From the NCBI GenBank assembly GCA_023151335.1, contig JAKLJF010000423.1, positions 1 through 5,066 of the forward strand: 5,066 nt of DNA, read 5' to 3'. Origin of the DNA: Thermoanaerobaculia bacterium. Lineage in GTDB: Bacteria; Bacteroidota; Bacteroidia; Chitinophagales; Saprospiraceae. This document shows, piece after piece, positions 1-5,066 of the stretch; positions within the stretch are counted from its first letter, which is position 1, and the number at the start of each line of letters is the position of its first letter. The notes under the pieces were generated by a model, which worked only from the letters and a program-made list of their open reading frames with translations, was not told the origin of the DNA and did not search any database. The position numbers were made by a program, and so were the translations under genes.

Positions 1-1074
1 AGCGTTGGCGAAGGCGGCCGGGAGGCGCGCCGGCTTGTCCTGCCATTTGAACTCAAACGCGCTGAGCCGGCCGTCGCGTTCTTCGAGGTAATCAATTTCT
101 GCATCCTGATGGGTACGCCAGAAATACCGGTTGGGCCGCAGGCCGGCCTGTTGCAGGTGCTTAAGCCGTTCGACGACCAAAAAGTTTTCCCACAGGGCGC
201 CTTTGTCGGATCGCAACGCTATGGGCTGGTATTGTTGAATAAGGCTGTTGCGAATACCGATGTCATAGAAAAATATCTTGTTCTTTTTGCCGATCTCGCT
301 CCGGAGGTTGCGGCTGAATGGCGGCAGCCGGAAAATAACAAAGGCTTTTTCCAGCAGGTCGATATACCGTTCGACGGTCTGACTGCTGATCTTCAGGGCG
401 TTCGCCAGCTCGTGATAAGAAACCAGCTGGCCGATTTGAAGCGCCAGCAGTCGCAGCAGTTGCACCAATACATCGGTGCGTTTGAGGTTTTCAAACTCCA
501 GAATGTCCTGATACAGGTACCGGCTGCTCAGGTTGTCGAGCAGCATACGCGCGTCGGCTTCCGATGAAAATACGATGTCGGGATAAAACCCGAAACGCAG
601 CCAGAAATCGAGTTGCGCCTTTCGTTCGTGCGGCGCAAAGGCCTGCGCAAGTTCGGTGTAGGAAAAGGGATACAGTTCGAAGGTCAGCGCGCGACCGGTC
701 AGCGCCTCGGAGGATCGGTTGGCCAATTGGAAACTGGACGAACCGGTGGCGATGATCTGCATGTCCGGAAAAGTGTCGACCAGCAGTTTTAAAATTTCCC
801 CGATCCCCGGAACGTATTGCGCCTCGTCGAGCACCACCAATTTCTTATCGCCGATAAAACGCCGCAGCACGGCCGGTTCCCGGACGGAAAGAGCCGACTG
901 AACCGACTGGATTTCGCAGTTCAGGTATAAACCCTGCTCCCCCAAAGGAGCCAGAAAAGCCTTGGACAAGGTTGTTTTACCTACCTGGCGAGCACCGTAC
1001 AATACCAGCACTTTGCCCCGGTACAGCCAGGCCTCCATTTGCGTCTTTATACTCCGGATAATGTTTTTTTGCAC
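1..1074 (-). CDS. AAA_14/DUF4143 family ATPase, 3' end off window
   Basis: The 358 residues present read as a typical archaeo-bacterial ATP-binding protein of the AAA_14 plus DUF4143 type. Walker A is GARQVGKT at residues 27-34, and Walker B is LVVLDEAQ at 79-86 with D83/E84. A sensor-1-like strand, IIATGSS, lies at 107-113, followed by the family block LTGR..FELYPFSYTEL at about 126-141. A winged-helix-like segment (SYHELANALKIS, 219-230) follows. The C-terminal DUF4143 part contains AEIDY (325-329) and EFK (341-343), a PD-(D/E)XK-like arrangement. I chose the GTG at 1074 because TAA lies directly upstream, and the extra residues QKNIIRSIKTQ give the N-terminal helix usual in the family. The alternative is the ATG at 1038. 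The frame is open to base 1, so only a short C-terminus is missing. The cellular role of this abundant family is poorly known; it is often a mobile, strain-variable gene. Family assignment is firm, function is not. Confidence 0.9.
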   Translation of the reverse strand, partial: MQKNIIRSIKTQMEAWLYRGKVLVLYGARQVGKTTLSKAFLAPLGEQGLYLNCEIQSVQSALSVREPAVLRRFIGDKKLVVLDEAQYVPGIGEILKLLVDTFPDMQIIATGSSSFQLANRSSEALTGRALTFELYPFSYTELAQAFAPHERKAQLDFWLRFGFYPDIVFSSEADARMLLDNLSSRYLYQDILEFENLKRTDVLVQLLRLLALQIGQLVSYHELANALKISSQTVERYIDLLEKAFVIFRLPPFSRNLRSEIGKKNKIFFYDIGIRNSLIQQYQPIALRSDKGALWENFLVVERLKHLQQAGLRPNRYFWRTHQDAEIDYLEERDGRLSAFEFKWQDKPARLPAAFANA

Positions 1075-1115
1075 TTAACTTTAAATTTTAAGTATGAAAA
1101 TTTAAGGTTGAGTTG

Positions 1116-1123
1116 CAAAAATA
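1116..1123 (-). promoter_or_regulatory. Bacteroidota-type -7 box for the DUF4143 ATPase gene
   Basis: On the minus strand this reads TATTTTTG, a match to the Bacteroidota -7 consensus TAnnTTTG. It lies about 42 nt upstream of the GTG at 1074 in an AT-rich stretch, leaving a leader of roughly 30-35 nt. No convincing TTTG/TTG -33 element is found at the usual 19-23 nt spacing, so the call rests on one box plus position. Confidence 0.35.
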
Positions 1124-1311
1124 ATGCTTTTTTTGTGTATTCCTGATTTTTTGCCGCCAAAGGTGCATTCCGGCGTTTTTTCACCGGGGCGGAGCGTCAG
1201 TTCCGTTGCCGGTGCATGTGGAACAAATGGGGAGCTAGGATGCGTCCAACCGCTGACAAAGATAAACTGTTTTATCCCGCCGGCTTCCTATCTTTAGCCC
1301 AGCCAAAACTT

Positions 1312-1402
1312 CACACTGCCGGATGTTCCCGTTTAGACTTTCCAGGTTTCGCAAACCTGGAAAGTCTGGGCGCGGCCAAAGAACCCAAGGTCCGGCAGTG
1401 TG
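1312..1402. repeat. Nested palindromic element (REP-like or structured RNA)
   Basis: Outer arms cacactgccgga (1312-1323) and tccggcagtgtg (1391-1402) are perfect 12-bp inverted repeats. Inside lies a perfect 15-bp hairpin, agactttccaggttt (1335-1349) with its complement at 1353-1367 and a 3-nt cgc loop. Between the two stems, gttc (1325-1328) can pair with gaac (1381-1384). In a plus-strand transcript the inner stem can lengthen by three U-G wobbles (1332-1334 with 1368-1370) and two G-C pairs, to 20 bp. Minus-strand RNA would have A-C mismatches there. The element lies 24 nt before the ORF at 1427. It may be a REP/MITE-like repeat, a leftover terminator, or a structured leader; copy number elsewhere would separate these. 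Confidence 0.8.
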
Positions 1403-1426
1403 CCAAAACAATTCTACCCTGCACCC

Positions 1427-1837
1427 ATGACCGCTTCCATCGACGCCTTTATCGCCAAATGGGCCGCCTCCGGCGCCGCCGAGCGCGCCGCCGAGGAGGC
1501 CGCCGAGCACATCCGCTGGCTGCGGCCGGAGTACCAGTCGCCCGGCGCGGCACAGCCCGGCGTACAGGGCAAACTGCTGGAGCTGGAGGAAGAAGAAACC
1601 GCCGAAGCCGCCCCGGCCGGCAAGCGCCCCTGGCCCGATACCCTGGCCGCTCAGGCCGCCGCCCTGCGCGACCTGCTGGCATCGCTCGATGCGCCCGCCG
1701 GCGTGCACGCGCTGGCCGCCGCTTTCGAGGGCAAAGTCACGCCGAAGCGCCGGGCCGACATCCAGCGCCTGCTCGAAACGCTGGCGGCCCTGGGGCAGAC
1801 CGGCGAGGTGGGGGAGGGGTTGTGGGGGAAGGCGTGA
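1427..1837 (+). pseudogene. Internally deleted MmeI/Eco57I-like DNA methyltransferase (N- and C-terminal remnant)
   Basis: The 136-codon ORF starts MTASIDAFIAKWAASGAAER, which I recognise from memory as the N-terminus of large (about 1000 residues or more) class I SAM-dependent adenine DNA methyltransferases of the MmeI/Eco57I type. From residue 21 it reads AAEEAAEHIRWLRPEYQSP, then an acidic low-complexity linker (50-66), KRPWPDTLAAQAAALRDLL (66-84) and RLLETLAALGQ (114-124), which match the C-terminal tail of the same proteins. The central domain, including the SAM-binding motif and the NPPY catalytic motif, is absent, so it cannot methylate DNA. An 11-bp direct repeat (gcgccgccgag at 1473-1483 and 1485-1495) lies at the proposed junction. 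Coding is strongly G+C-rich, unlike the next genes. ATG 1427 is preferred over GTG 1400, which sits inside the palindrome. The frame is still open, so a small protein could be made. Confidence 0.65.
1473..1495. repeat. 11-bp tandem direct repeat at the methyltransferase deletion junction
   Basis: The sequence gcgccgccgag occurs at 1473-1483 and again at 1485-1495, separated by one base, giving AAER then AAEE in the protein. It falls exactly where the N-terminal and C-terminal methyltransferase segments meet, so it is a plausible scar of recombination or slippage between short homologies. In G+C-rich coding DNA such a repeat could also arise by chance. Confidence 0.6.
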
Positions 1838-1872
1838 GGTGGACGATCGTCATTATCACAGTCAGAAATATC

Positions 1873-1880
1873 TATTTTTG
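1873..1880 (+). promoter_or_regulatory. Bacteroidota-type -7 box for the ATPase-partner operon
   Basis: TATTTTTG matches the TAnnTTTG -7 consensus. It lies in the short AT-rich gap between the methyltransferase remnant (stop at 1837) and the ATPase start at 1899. Transcription would begin near 1887, leaving a leader of only about 12 nt. No good -33 TTG box is seen at normal spacing. The ATPase gene has no Shine-Dalgarno sequence, as is usual in this phylum. Confidence 0.4.
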
Positions 1881-1898
1881 CACTTTAATTGAGATGCC

Positions 1899-3092
1899 AT
1901 GGCTAAAAAAAGCGACCAAAACATACTTACTGTCCATAACCTTGCCCAAATCAAGGAAGGAAGTGTTGCATTCGGCGACTTTACCCTGGTTGTCGGCGCC
2001 CAGGCCAGCGGTAAAAGCCTTTTACTGCAAATGCTCAAACTGCTGGTAGACCGGCACCAGATATTCGATACGCTCGAATTGAACGCCTACGACTGGGGCG
2101 GCAAACTGGATAACCTGTTCAATATGTATTTCGGCGAATCCATGGCCGGGATATGGAAAGAAAATACGACCGTGCGGTGGGAGGATAAAACGTATGACGG
2201 CAAAGCAATCATGAATAAAAAAGGCCGCAAAGACGAGGATGCGAAGGAAGAAAACATGTTTTACATCCCTGCGCAACGTGTTGTCACACTGTCGCAGGGT
2301 TTTCCCCGGCATTTCAATAGTTTCGAAACAGGCGATCCCTATATCCTCAAATCATTCAGCGAAACCATGCGCGTCCTGATGGAAAAGGAGTCCTCAAACG
2401 GGCATGGCGGACAGGAAAAAATATTCCCACGCACCGGTAAAATGAGCGACGCCATCCGCAAACAGCTGAATGACAGCATTTTTTACGGCGCCAGTATCAA
2501 ACTGGACAAAAGTAGCGGGCGGAAACGCTTTTTGCTTCGGGTGGCGGGCAGTGGCTTGCCGTTTATGACCTGGTCTGCCGGTCAAAAAGAATTTATGCCC
2601 TTGCTGCTTTCGATGTATCACCTGATCCCCTCCGGAAAAATTGAAAAAAAACCAAACATTGACTGGGTCGTCATCGAAGAGCCGGAAATGGGACTGCATC
2701 CGAAAGCCATTCAGACGGTGATGCTGCTTGCGCTCCAACTTATCAAGCGCGGTTACAAGGTTATTATTTCCACCCATTCGCCCGTTCTGCTGGAATTGGT
2801 ATGGGTCATCAATACCCTCAAAGAATACAAAAGCGACGGAAAAGAGCTTTTTGAGTTGTTCGATTTACGCAAAAACGAAGACCTGGCCAAGACATTCGAA
2901 GCAGCCGTTCAGAAAAAAACTTTCAAAACCTGGTACTTTGACCGTCAAACCGACGGCGTACACATCCGCGACATATCCTCACTCGATGCAGGCAGCGACA
3001 ATCCGGCGGTCGCTCAATGGGGCGGCCTGTCCGAATTTGCCAGCCGCGCGGTAGATATCATCTCCAAACTCGCCGCCAATGCCGAAAAATAA
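1899..3092 (+). CDS. SMC/ABC-type AAA family ATPase (AAA_15/AAA_21-like)
   Basis: A 397-residue cytoplasmic ATPase of the RecF/OLD/SMC-like clade with every nucleotide-binding motif visible. The opening LTVHNLAQIKEGSVAFGDFT (10-29) is the typical antenna strand pair, followed by Walker A GAQASGKS (33-40). A Q-loop-like YIPAQR lies at 122-127, the ABC signature WSAGQKE at 225-231, and Walker B WVVIEEPEMGLHP at 256-268 with acidic E260/E261. The H-loop STHSP is at 291-295. Such proteins dimerise head to tail around ATP and usually drive a partner that acts on nucleic acid. There is no fused TOPRIM or nuclease domain, so activity would come from the gene that follows and overlaps it by 14 nt. 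The ATG at 1899 is 26 nt after the end of the -7 box. It resembles ATPases of the Septu/PARIS/Gabija style of defence, but I cannot assign it to any of them. Fold and ATPase call are firm; a defence role is inferred. Confidence 0.9.
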   Translation: MAKKSDQNILTVHNLAQIKEGSVAFGDFTLVVGAQASGKSLLLQMLKLLVDRHQIFDTLELNAYDWGGKLDNLFNMYFGESMAGIWKENTTVRWEDKTYDGKAIMNKKGRKDEDAKEENMFYIPAQRVVTLSQGFPRHFNSFETGDPYILKSFSETMRVLMEKESSNGHGGQEKIFPRTGKMSDAIRKQLNDSIFYGASIKLDKSSGRKRFLLRVAGSGLPFMTWSAGQKEFMPLLLSMYHLIPSGKIEKKPNIDWVVIEEPEMGLHPKAIQTVMLLALQLIKRGYKVIISTHSPVLLELVWVINTLKEYKSDGKELFELFDLRKNEDLAKTFEAAVQKKTFKTWYFDRQTDGVHIRDISSLDAGSDNPAVAQWGGLSEFASRAVDIISKLAANAEK

Positions 3093-3555
3093 AAAACGAA
3101 CGCCAAACGAAAATGTCTTCCGGGCAGCAGTGTCGGCTACGCCGGAGGTAGCCAGCTGTTTTCAAGCCGGTTTAAAGGCTTTGGGGAAATACAGTCAGAA
3201 AGTTGCTCCGGCAAATTTGTCCAAATGTGAAGGCAGCCTCGATATAGATGCGTGCACCCTTGCCATTTATCCCACCCAAAACCGCTGGGATTATGCGCTC
3301 TCATACGATTCCAAAGTATATTTTGTCGAAGTGCATTCTGCCGAAACCGGCGAAGTCAGCACCGTTCTGCGTAAATTACAATGGCTGAAAGATTGGCTCA
3401 GCCAAAAAGCGCCCGAAATCAACAAACTAAAAGCCGATGCACCTTATTTCTGGATTCAATCCGGCAGATTCAGCATTTTGAAAAATTCAGCACAGGCAAA
3501 ACAAATCGCCCAAGCTGGAATTCGCCCTATCCCGAAATTAAGCCTTCCCCGTTGA
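3079..3555 (+). CDS. Small partner protein of the upstream ATPase, function unknown
   Basis: The 158-residue protein has no domain I can name. Its start overlaps the ATPase gene by 14 nt, so the two are almost certainly co-transcribed and translationally coupled. The basic N-terminus MPKNKKRTP leads into a helical region (FRAAVSATPEVASCFQAGLKAL, about 14-35). A compact core follows: GSLDID (52-57), W70-DYAL, YFVEVHSAE (81-89), RKLQWLKDWL (98-107) and PYFWIQSGRFSI (122-133). The alternation of acidic-ending strands (D55/D57, D71, E84) with a Lys-rich helix (K99, K104) is compatible with a divergent PD-(D/E)XK nuclease fold, with H86 where the usual lysine would be. This is only a suggestion. 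No signal peptide or membrane segment is seen. Alternatives are an adaptor or an antitoxin-like regulator of the ATPase. The coding sequence ends 7 nt before a methyltransferase fragment. Confidence 0.85.
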   Translation: MPKNKKRTPNENVFRAAVSATPEVASCFQAGLKALGKYSQKVAPANLSKCEGSLDIDACTLAIYPTQNRWDYALSYDSKVYFVEVHSAETGEVSTVLRKLQWLKDWLSQKAPEINKLKADAPYFWIQSGRFSILKNSAQAKQIAQAGIRPIPKLSLPR

Positions 3556-3562
3556 TTTATGA

Positions 3563-3645
3563 CCCATCCACGAGCAGGGCCTGGTGGGTATCCTGCGGCA
3601 GCTGCACGACGAGCTGGGGCCTACGGCTGGCTGGCCGGGCTACTC
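3563..3645 (+). pseudogene. Frameshifted internal fragment of an MmeI-like DNA methyltransferase
   Basis: From 3563 one frame reads PIHEQGLVGILRQLHDEL (to 3616). After a frame change the next bases (3619-3645) read AYGWLAGLL and run into TAA at 3646. In intact large adenine methyltransferases I recall the segment as IHxQGLVSVLRxLHDELDxAVFxAYGW, found shortly before the WLRPEYQ tail. About five residues between HDEL and AYGW are therefore missing and the frame is lost. The piece has no start and is flanked by stops. It belongs to the same protein family as the remnant at 1427-1837, but it covers a segment that remnant lacks, so the two bracket the ATPase-partner operon. It is short, so chance similarity is not fully excluded. 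Confidence 0.6.
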
Positions 3646-3649
3646 TAAG

Positions 3650-3674
3650 TTGTAGTCCTAATAACTGACTACAA
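3650..3674. repeat. Hairpin with 8-bp arms, left of two adjacent hairpins
   Basis: ttgtagtc (3650-3657) and gactacaa (3667-3674) are perfect inverted repeats around a 9-nt AT-rich loop. The element sits directly after the methyltransferase fragment and one base before a second, stronger hairpin. It lies between convergent genes, so a role in transcription termination or as part of a repeat element is plausible. Confidence 0.6.
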
Positions 3675-3675
3675 A

Positions 3676-3704
3676 TTCGTCCGACGACGAATTCGTCGGA
3701 CGAA
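3676..3704. terminator. Strong hairpin between convergent genes, possible bidirectional terminator
   Basis: ttcgtccgacga (3676-3687) pairs perfectly with tcgtcggacgaa (3693-3704) around a 5-nt loop. It lies 24 nt beyond the stop codon of the leftward GH65 gene and about 120 nt beyond the ATPase-partner operon. A U-tract is lacking on both sides (only TTT on the minus-strand exit), so it is not a classical intrinsic terminator. It might instead be a dispersed palindromic repeat. Confidence 0.45.
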
Positions 3705-3727
3705 GGGATGTGGGCTCGCCGGTAAAA

Positions 3728-5066
3728 TTACTTCACCACAAACGTCTTCTTCTCCAACCCCACACCCGTAATCGTCAGTCCCTTCCACTGTTTCGGCAAC
3801 CGGGTTTTCAACTGTACGATCCCCTGTGGCATAATGTCCAGCCCGCCGAACCCCATGAGCGTGGCCTGGAGAAAACCGCCGGCGCCCGTGGCAAAATACG
3901 GGTTGGTACCGCCTGCCGTTTCGGCCAGTACGCCGAAGGGGGGCACTTCGTTGGGTTTGTAACTTTTTACCCACAGGTCGTAGGCGCGGGCGGGGTCGCC
4001 GCCGCGGGAAGCCAGCACCGAGAGAATGGCATTGCCCATGGCCGGGCCGTCTTTGGCCATACGCGGTTCGTAGTAGTCGAGGTCTTTTTTCACCTGAGCC
4101 GGGTCGGTCACCACGCGCAGGGGGTAGGCCAGCAGGTTCACGTCGGCCTGTTTGATCGTGACGCCGTCGTAGCTGGCGTTTTCGCGGGTGACGCCGTCGG
4201 GGAATTTCAGGAGGGGAATATTTTCGGCCACGTGCATCCAGTCGGGGTCGGGTGTGAGGCCCAGTTCACGGGCGGCGTCAGCGGCGTAGGCAAGCACGGT
4301 TTTGGCCATGCCGTTGGTGAAGGCGTTGTTGTCGATGTTTTCCTGCCATTCGTTGGCGCCGATCACGTTGTTGATGTCGTAGCGGCCCGGGCCGTTGCGC
4401 TCTACACGGCTGGTCCAGAAATCTGCCACTTCTTTCAGCATCGGCCAGCCCCGCGTACGCAGCCATTCCTTGTCTTTGGTCACTAAATAATACTGCCAGG
4501 CCGCCCAGCCCACGCAGCCGCTGATGTGTTGCTGAAAGGGCCCGGTGAGTGCCCAAACGGGCGTTTCTTCCTGTCCGGTGGTGGTGCTTTCCCAGGGGTA
4601 CATGGCGCCCTTGTAGCCGTGTTCGAATGCGTTTTGTTTGGCCGCGCCGAGCAACTGGTAGCGGAATTCGAGCAGGGAACGCGCGATTTCGGGATGCAGG
4701 ACCAGCAGGGGCGGGTACATCCAGAGTTCGGTATCCCAGAATACGTGGCCGTTGTAGCCCAATCCGCTCAGGCCCATTGGCGAAAGGCTGAGGGCAGTGC
4801 CTTCGCGGGCGAAAGAGTAAAGGTGATACAGGGCCGAACGTACGGCGCGGGCGTCTTCCGCGGGGCCGTCGATGGCGATGTCGGAAGCCCAGAGTTTATC
4901 CCATTCGCCGCGGTGGCGTTTCAGCAAGCGTTCGGTGCGTTCGAGGGCGGCGTAGATGGTGAGGCGTTCGGCTTCGTTGTGGGCGTCCACGGTATGGGCG
5001 GAAGAAATGACCGTGCCCACCACGGCGAAACGGTAGGTTTGGCCGGCGCGGAGTTTTTTGTTGAAC
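3728..5066 (-). CDS. Glycoside hydrolase family 65 enzyme, PGGHG-like, 5' end off window
   Basis: The frame is open to the right edge, so the 445 residues present are the C-terminal two thirds or so of a GH65 protein. They begin in the last strands of the N-terminal beta-sandwich (KLRAGQTYRFAVVGTVIS), then a helical linker (NEAERLTIYAALERTERLL), then the (alpha/alpha)6 catalytic barrel. HVFWDTELWMYPP (Asp codon at 4733-4735) is the substrate-binding WD motif. GANEWQENIDNNAFTN carries the presumed general acid Glu (4349-4351). LAETAGG...ATGAGGFLQ carries a Glu (3920-3922) at the place of the third catalytic acid of protein-glucosylgalactosylhydroxylysine glucosidase. That residue points to hydrolysis rather than phosphorolysis of an alpha-glucoside. 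A short C-terminal beta-domain follows, ending at TAA 3728-3730. In Bacteroidota such proteins are usually exported, but the signal peptide would lie outside the window. The substrate cannot be read from the sequence. It is unrelated to the defence-like genes next door. Confidence 0.88.
   Translation of the reverse strand, partial: FNKKLRAGQTYRFAVVGTVISSAHTVDAHNEAERLTIYAALERTERLLKRHRGEWDKLWASDIAIDGPAEDARAVRSALYHLYSFAREGTALSLSPMGLSGLGYNGHVFWDTELWMYPPLLVLHPEIARSLLEFRYQLLGAAKQNAFEHGYKGAMYPWESTTTGQEETPVWALTGPFQQHISGCVGWAAWQYYLVTKDKEWLRTRGWPMLKEVADFWTSRVERNGPGRYDINNVIGANEWQENIDNNAFTNGMAKTVLAYAADAARELGLTPDPDWMHVAENIPLLKFPDGVTRENASYDGVTIKQADVNLLAYPLRVVTDPAQVKKDLDYYEPRMAKDGPAMGNAILSVLASRGGDPARAYDLWVKSYKPNEVPPFGVLAETAGGTNPYFATGAGGFLQATLMGFGGLDIMPQGIVQLKTRLPKQWKGLTITGVGLEKKTFVVK

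Larger units (their letters stand above)
1075..1426. other. Intergenic region between divergent genes
   Basis: This is a 352-base gap with no convincing gene. Its left third (about 1075-1140) is AT-rich and carries the putative promoter of the leftward gene. The middle (1141-1311) shows only weak symmetry, such as the short inverted repeat gataaa/tttatc at 1261-1276. The right part is dominated by the nested palindrome at 1312-1402. Reading frames crossing the gap on either strand have no recognisable protein content. Confidence 0.6.

Noticed and set aside
109..567. Plus-strand open frame over the DUF4143 ATPase
   Set aside because: It is antisense to a well-supported ATPase with Walker motifs and has no motif of its own.
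1261..1276. Small palindrome gataaa-ctgt-tttatc as an operator
   Set aside because: The arms are only 6 bp, it is not next to a gene start, and such AT-rich symmetry arises easily by chance.
1289..1296. TATCTTTA as a promoter for the remnant ORF
   Set aside because: It misses the invariant final G of TAnnTTTG, has no -33 partner, and lies upstream of a hairpin rather than a leader.
1235..1708. Minus-strand open frame antisense to the methyltransferase remnant
   Set aside because: It has Gly-rich, low-complexity content, crosses the palindrome and shows no family motif. It is explained as the antisense of a G+C-rich gene.
1216..2049. Long plus-strand open frame over the palindrome, the methyltransferase remnant and the ATPase start
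   Set aside because: It is Arg/Ala-rich shadow translation of G+C-rich sequence and overlaps the ATPase gene out of frame. The frame starting at 1427 has recognisable family motifs instead.
3710..4486. Plus-strand open frame of 258 codons antisense to GH65
   Set aside because: The Val/Gly/His-rich translation is typical of the reverse of a G+C-rich gene, and the GH65 motifs on the other strand are unambiguous.
1..5066. CRISPR array, tRNA or rRNA genes, IS transposase
   Set aside because: I saw no regularly spaced repeats, no cloverleaf with a CCA-type end, and no transposase or integrase motifs on either strand.

Overview
The window looks like a chromosomal stretch from a member of the Bacteroidota (Saprospiraceae- or Cytophagales-like). 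Base composition is mixed. Start codons lack Shine-Dalgarno sequences. Two intergenic AT-rich stretches carry a TAnnTTTG box, the Bacteroidota -7 promoter element. The gene content (DUF4143 ATPase, GH65 hydrolase) fits this group. The assignment is an inference, and no rRNA or tRNA is present to test it.

Layout, left to right. (1) 1-1074, minus strand: most of an AAA_14/DUF4143 ATPase with its 3' end cut by the window edge. (2) 1075-1426: about 350 bases without a gene, holding a probable promoter for the leftward gene and a nested palindrome (1312-1402) able to form a long hairpin. (3) 1427-1837, plus strand: a G+C-rich 136-codon ORF that I read as the extreme N-terminus of a very large MmeI/Eco57I-like adenine DNA methyltransferase joined in frame to its C-terminal tail, with the catalytic core missing. 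(4) 1899-3092 and 3079-3555, plus strand: two genes overlapping by 14 nt, encoding an SMC/ABC-type (AAA_15/AAA_21-like) ATPase and a 158-residue partner of unknown function. (5) 3563-3645: a short frameshifted fragment of the same kind of methyltransferase, from just upstream of its C-terminal tail. (6) 3650-3704: two back-to-back hairpins between convergent genes. (7) 3728 to the right edge, minus strand: most of a glycoside hydrolase family 65 enzyme resembling protein-glucosylgalactosylhydroxylysine glucosidase, with its 5' end off the window.

The point of most interest is the middle. A translationally coupled ATPase plus small-partner module sits between two pieces of a broken restriction-modification/DISARM-type methyltransferase, with palindromic repeats outside. 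This is the look of a small, decaying defence island or cargo slot between housekeeping genes. The ATPase has a complete set of ABC-type motifs. The partner has a conserved-looking acidic core (LDID, WDYAL, FVEVH) that could be a divergent nuclease, but that is not shown. I cannot match the pair to a named defence system from sequence alone.
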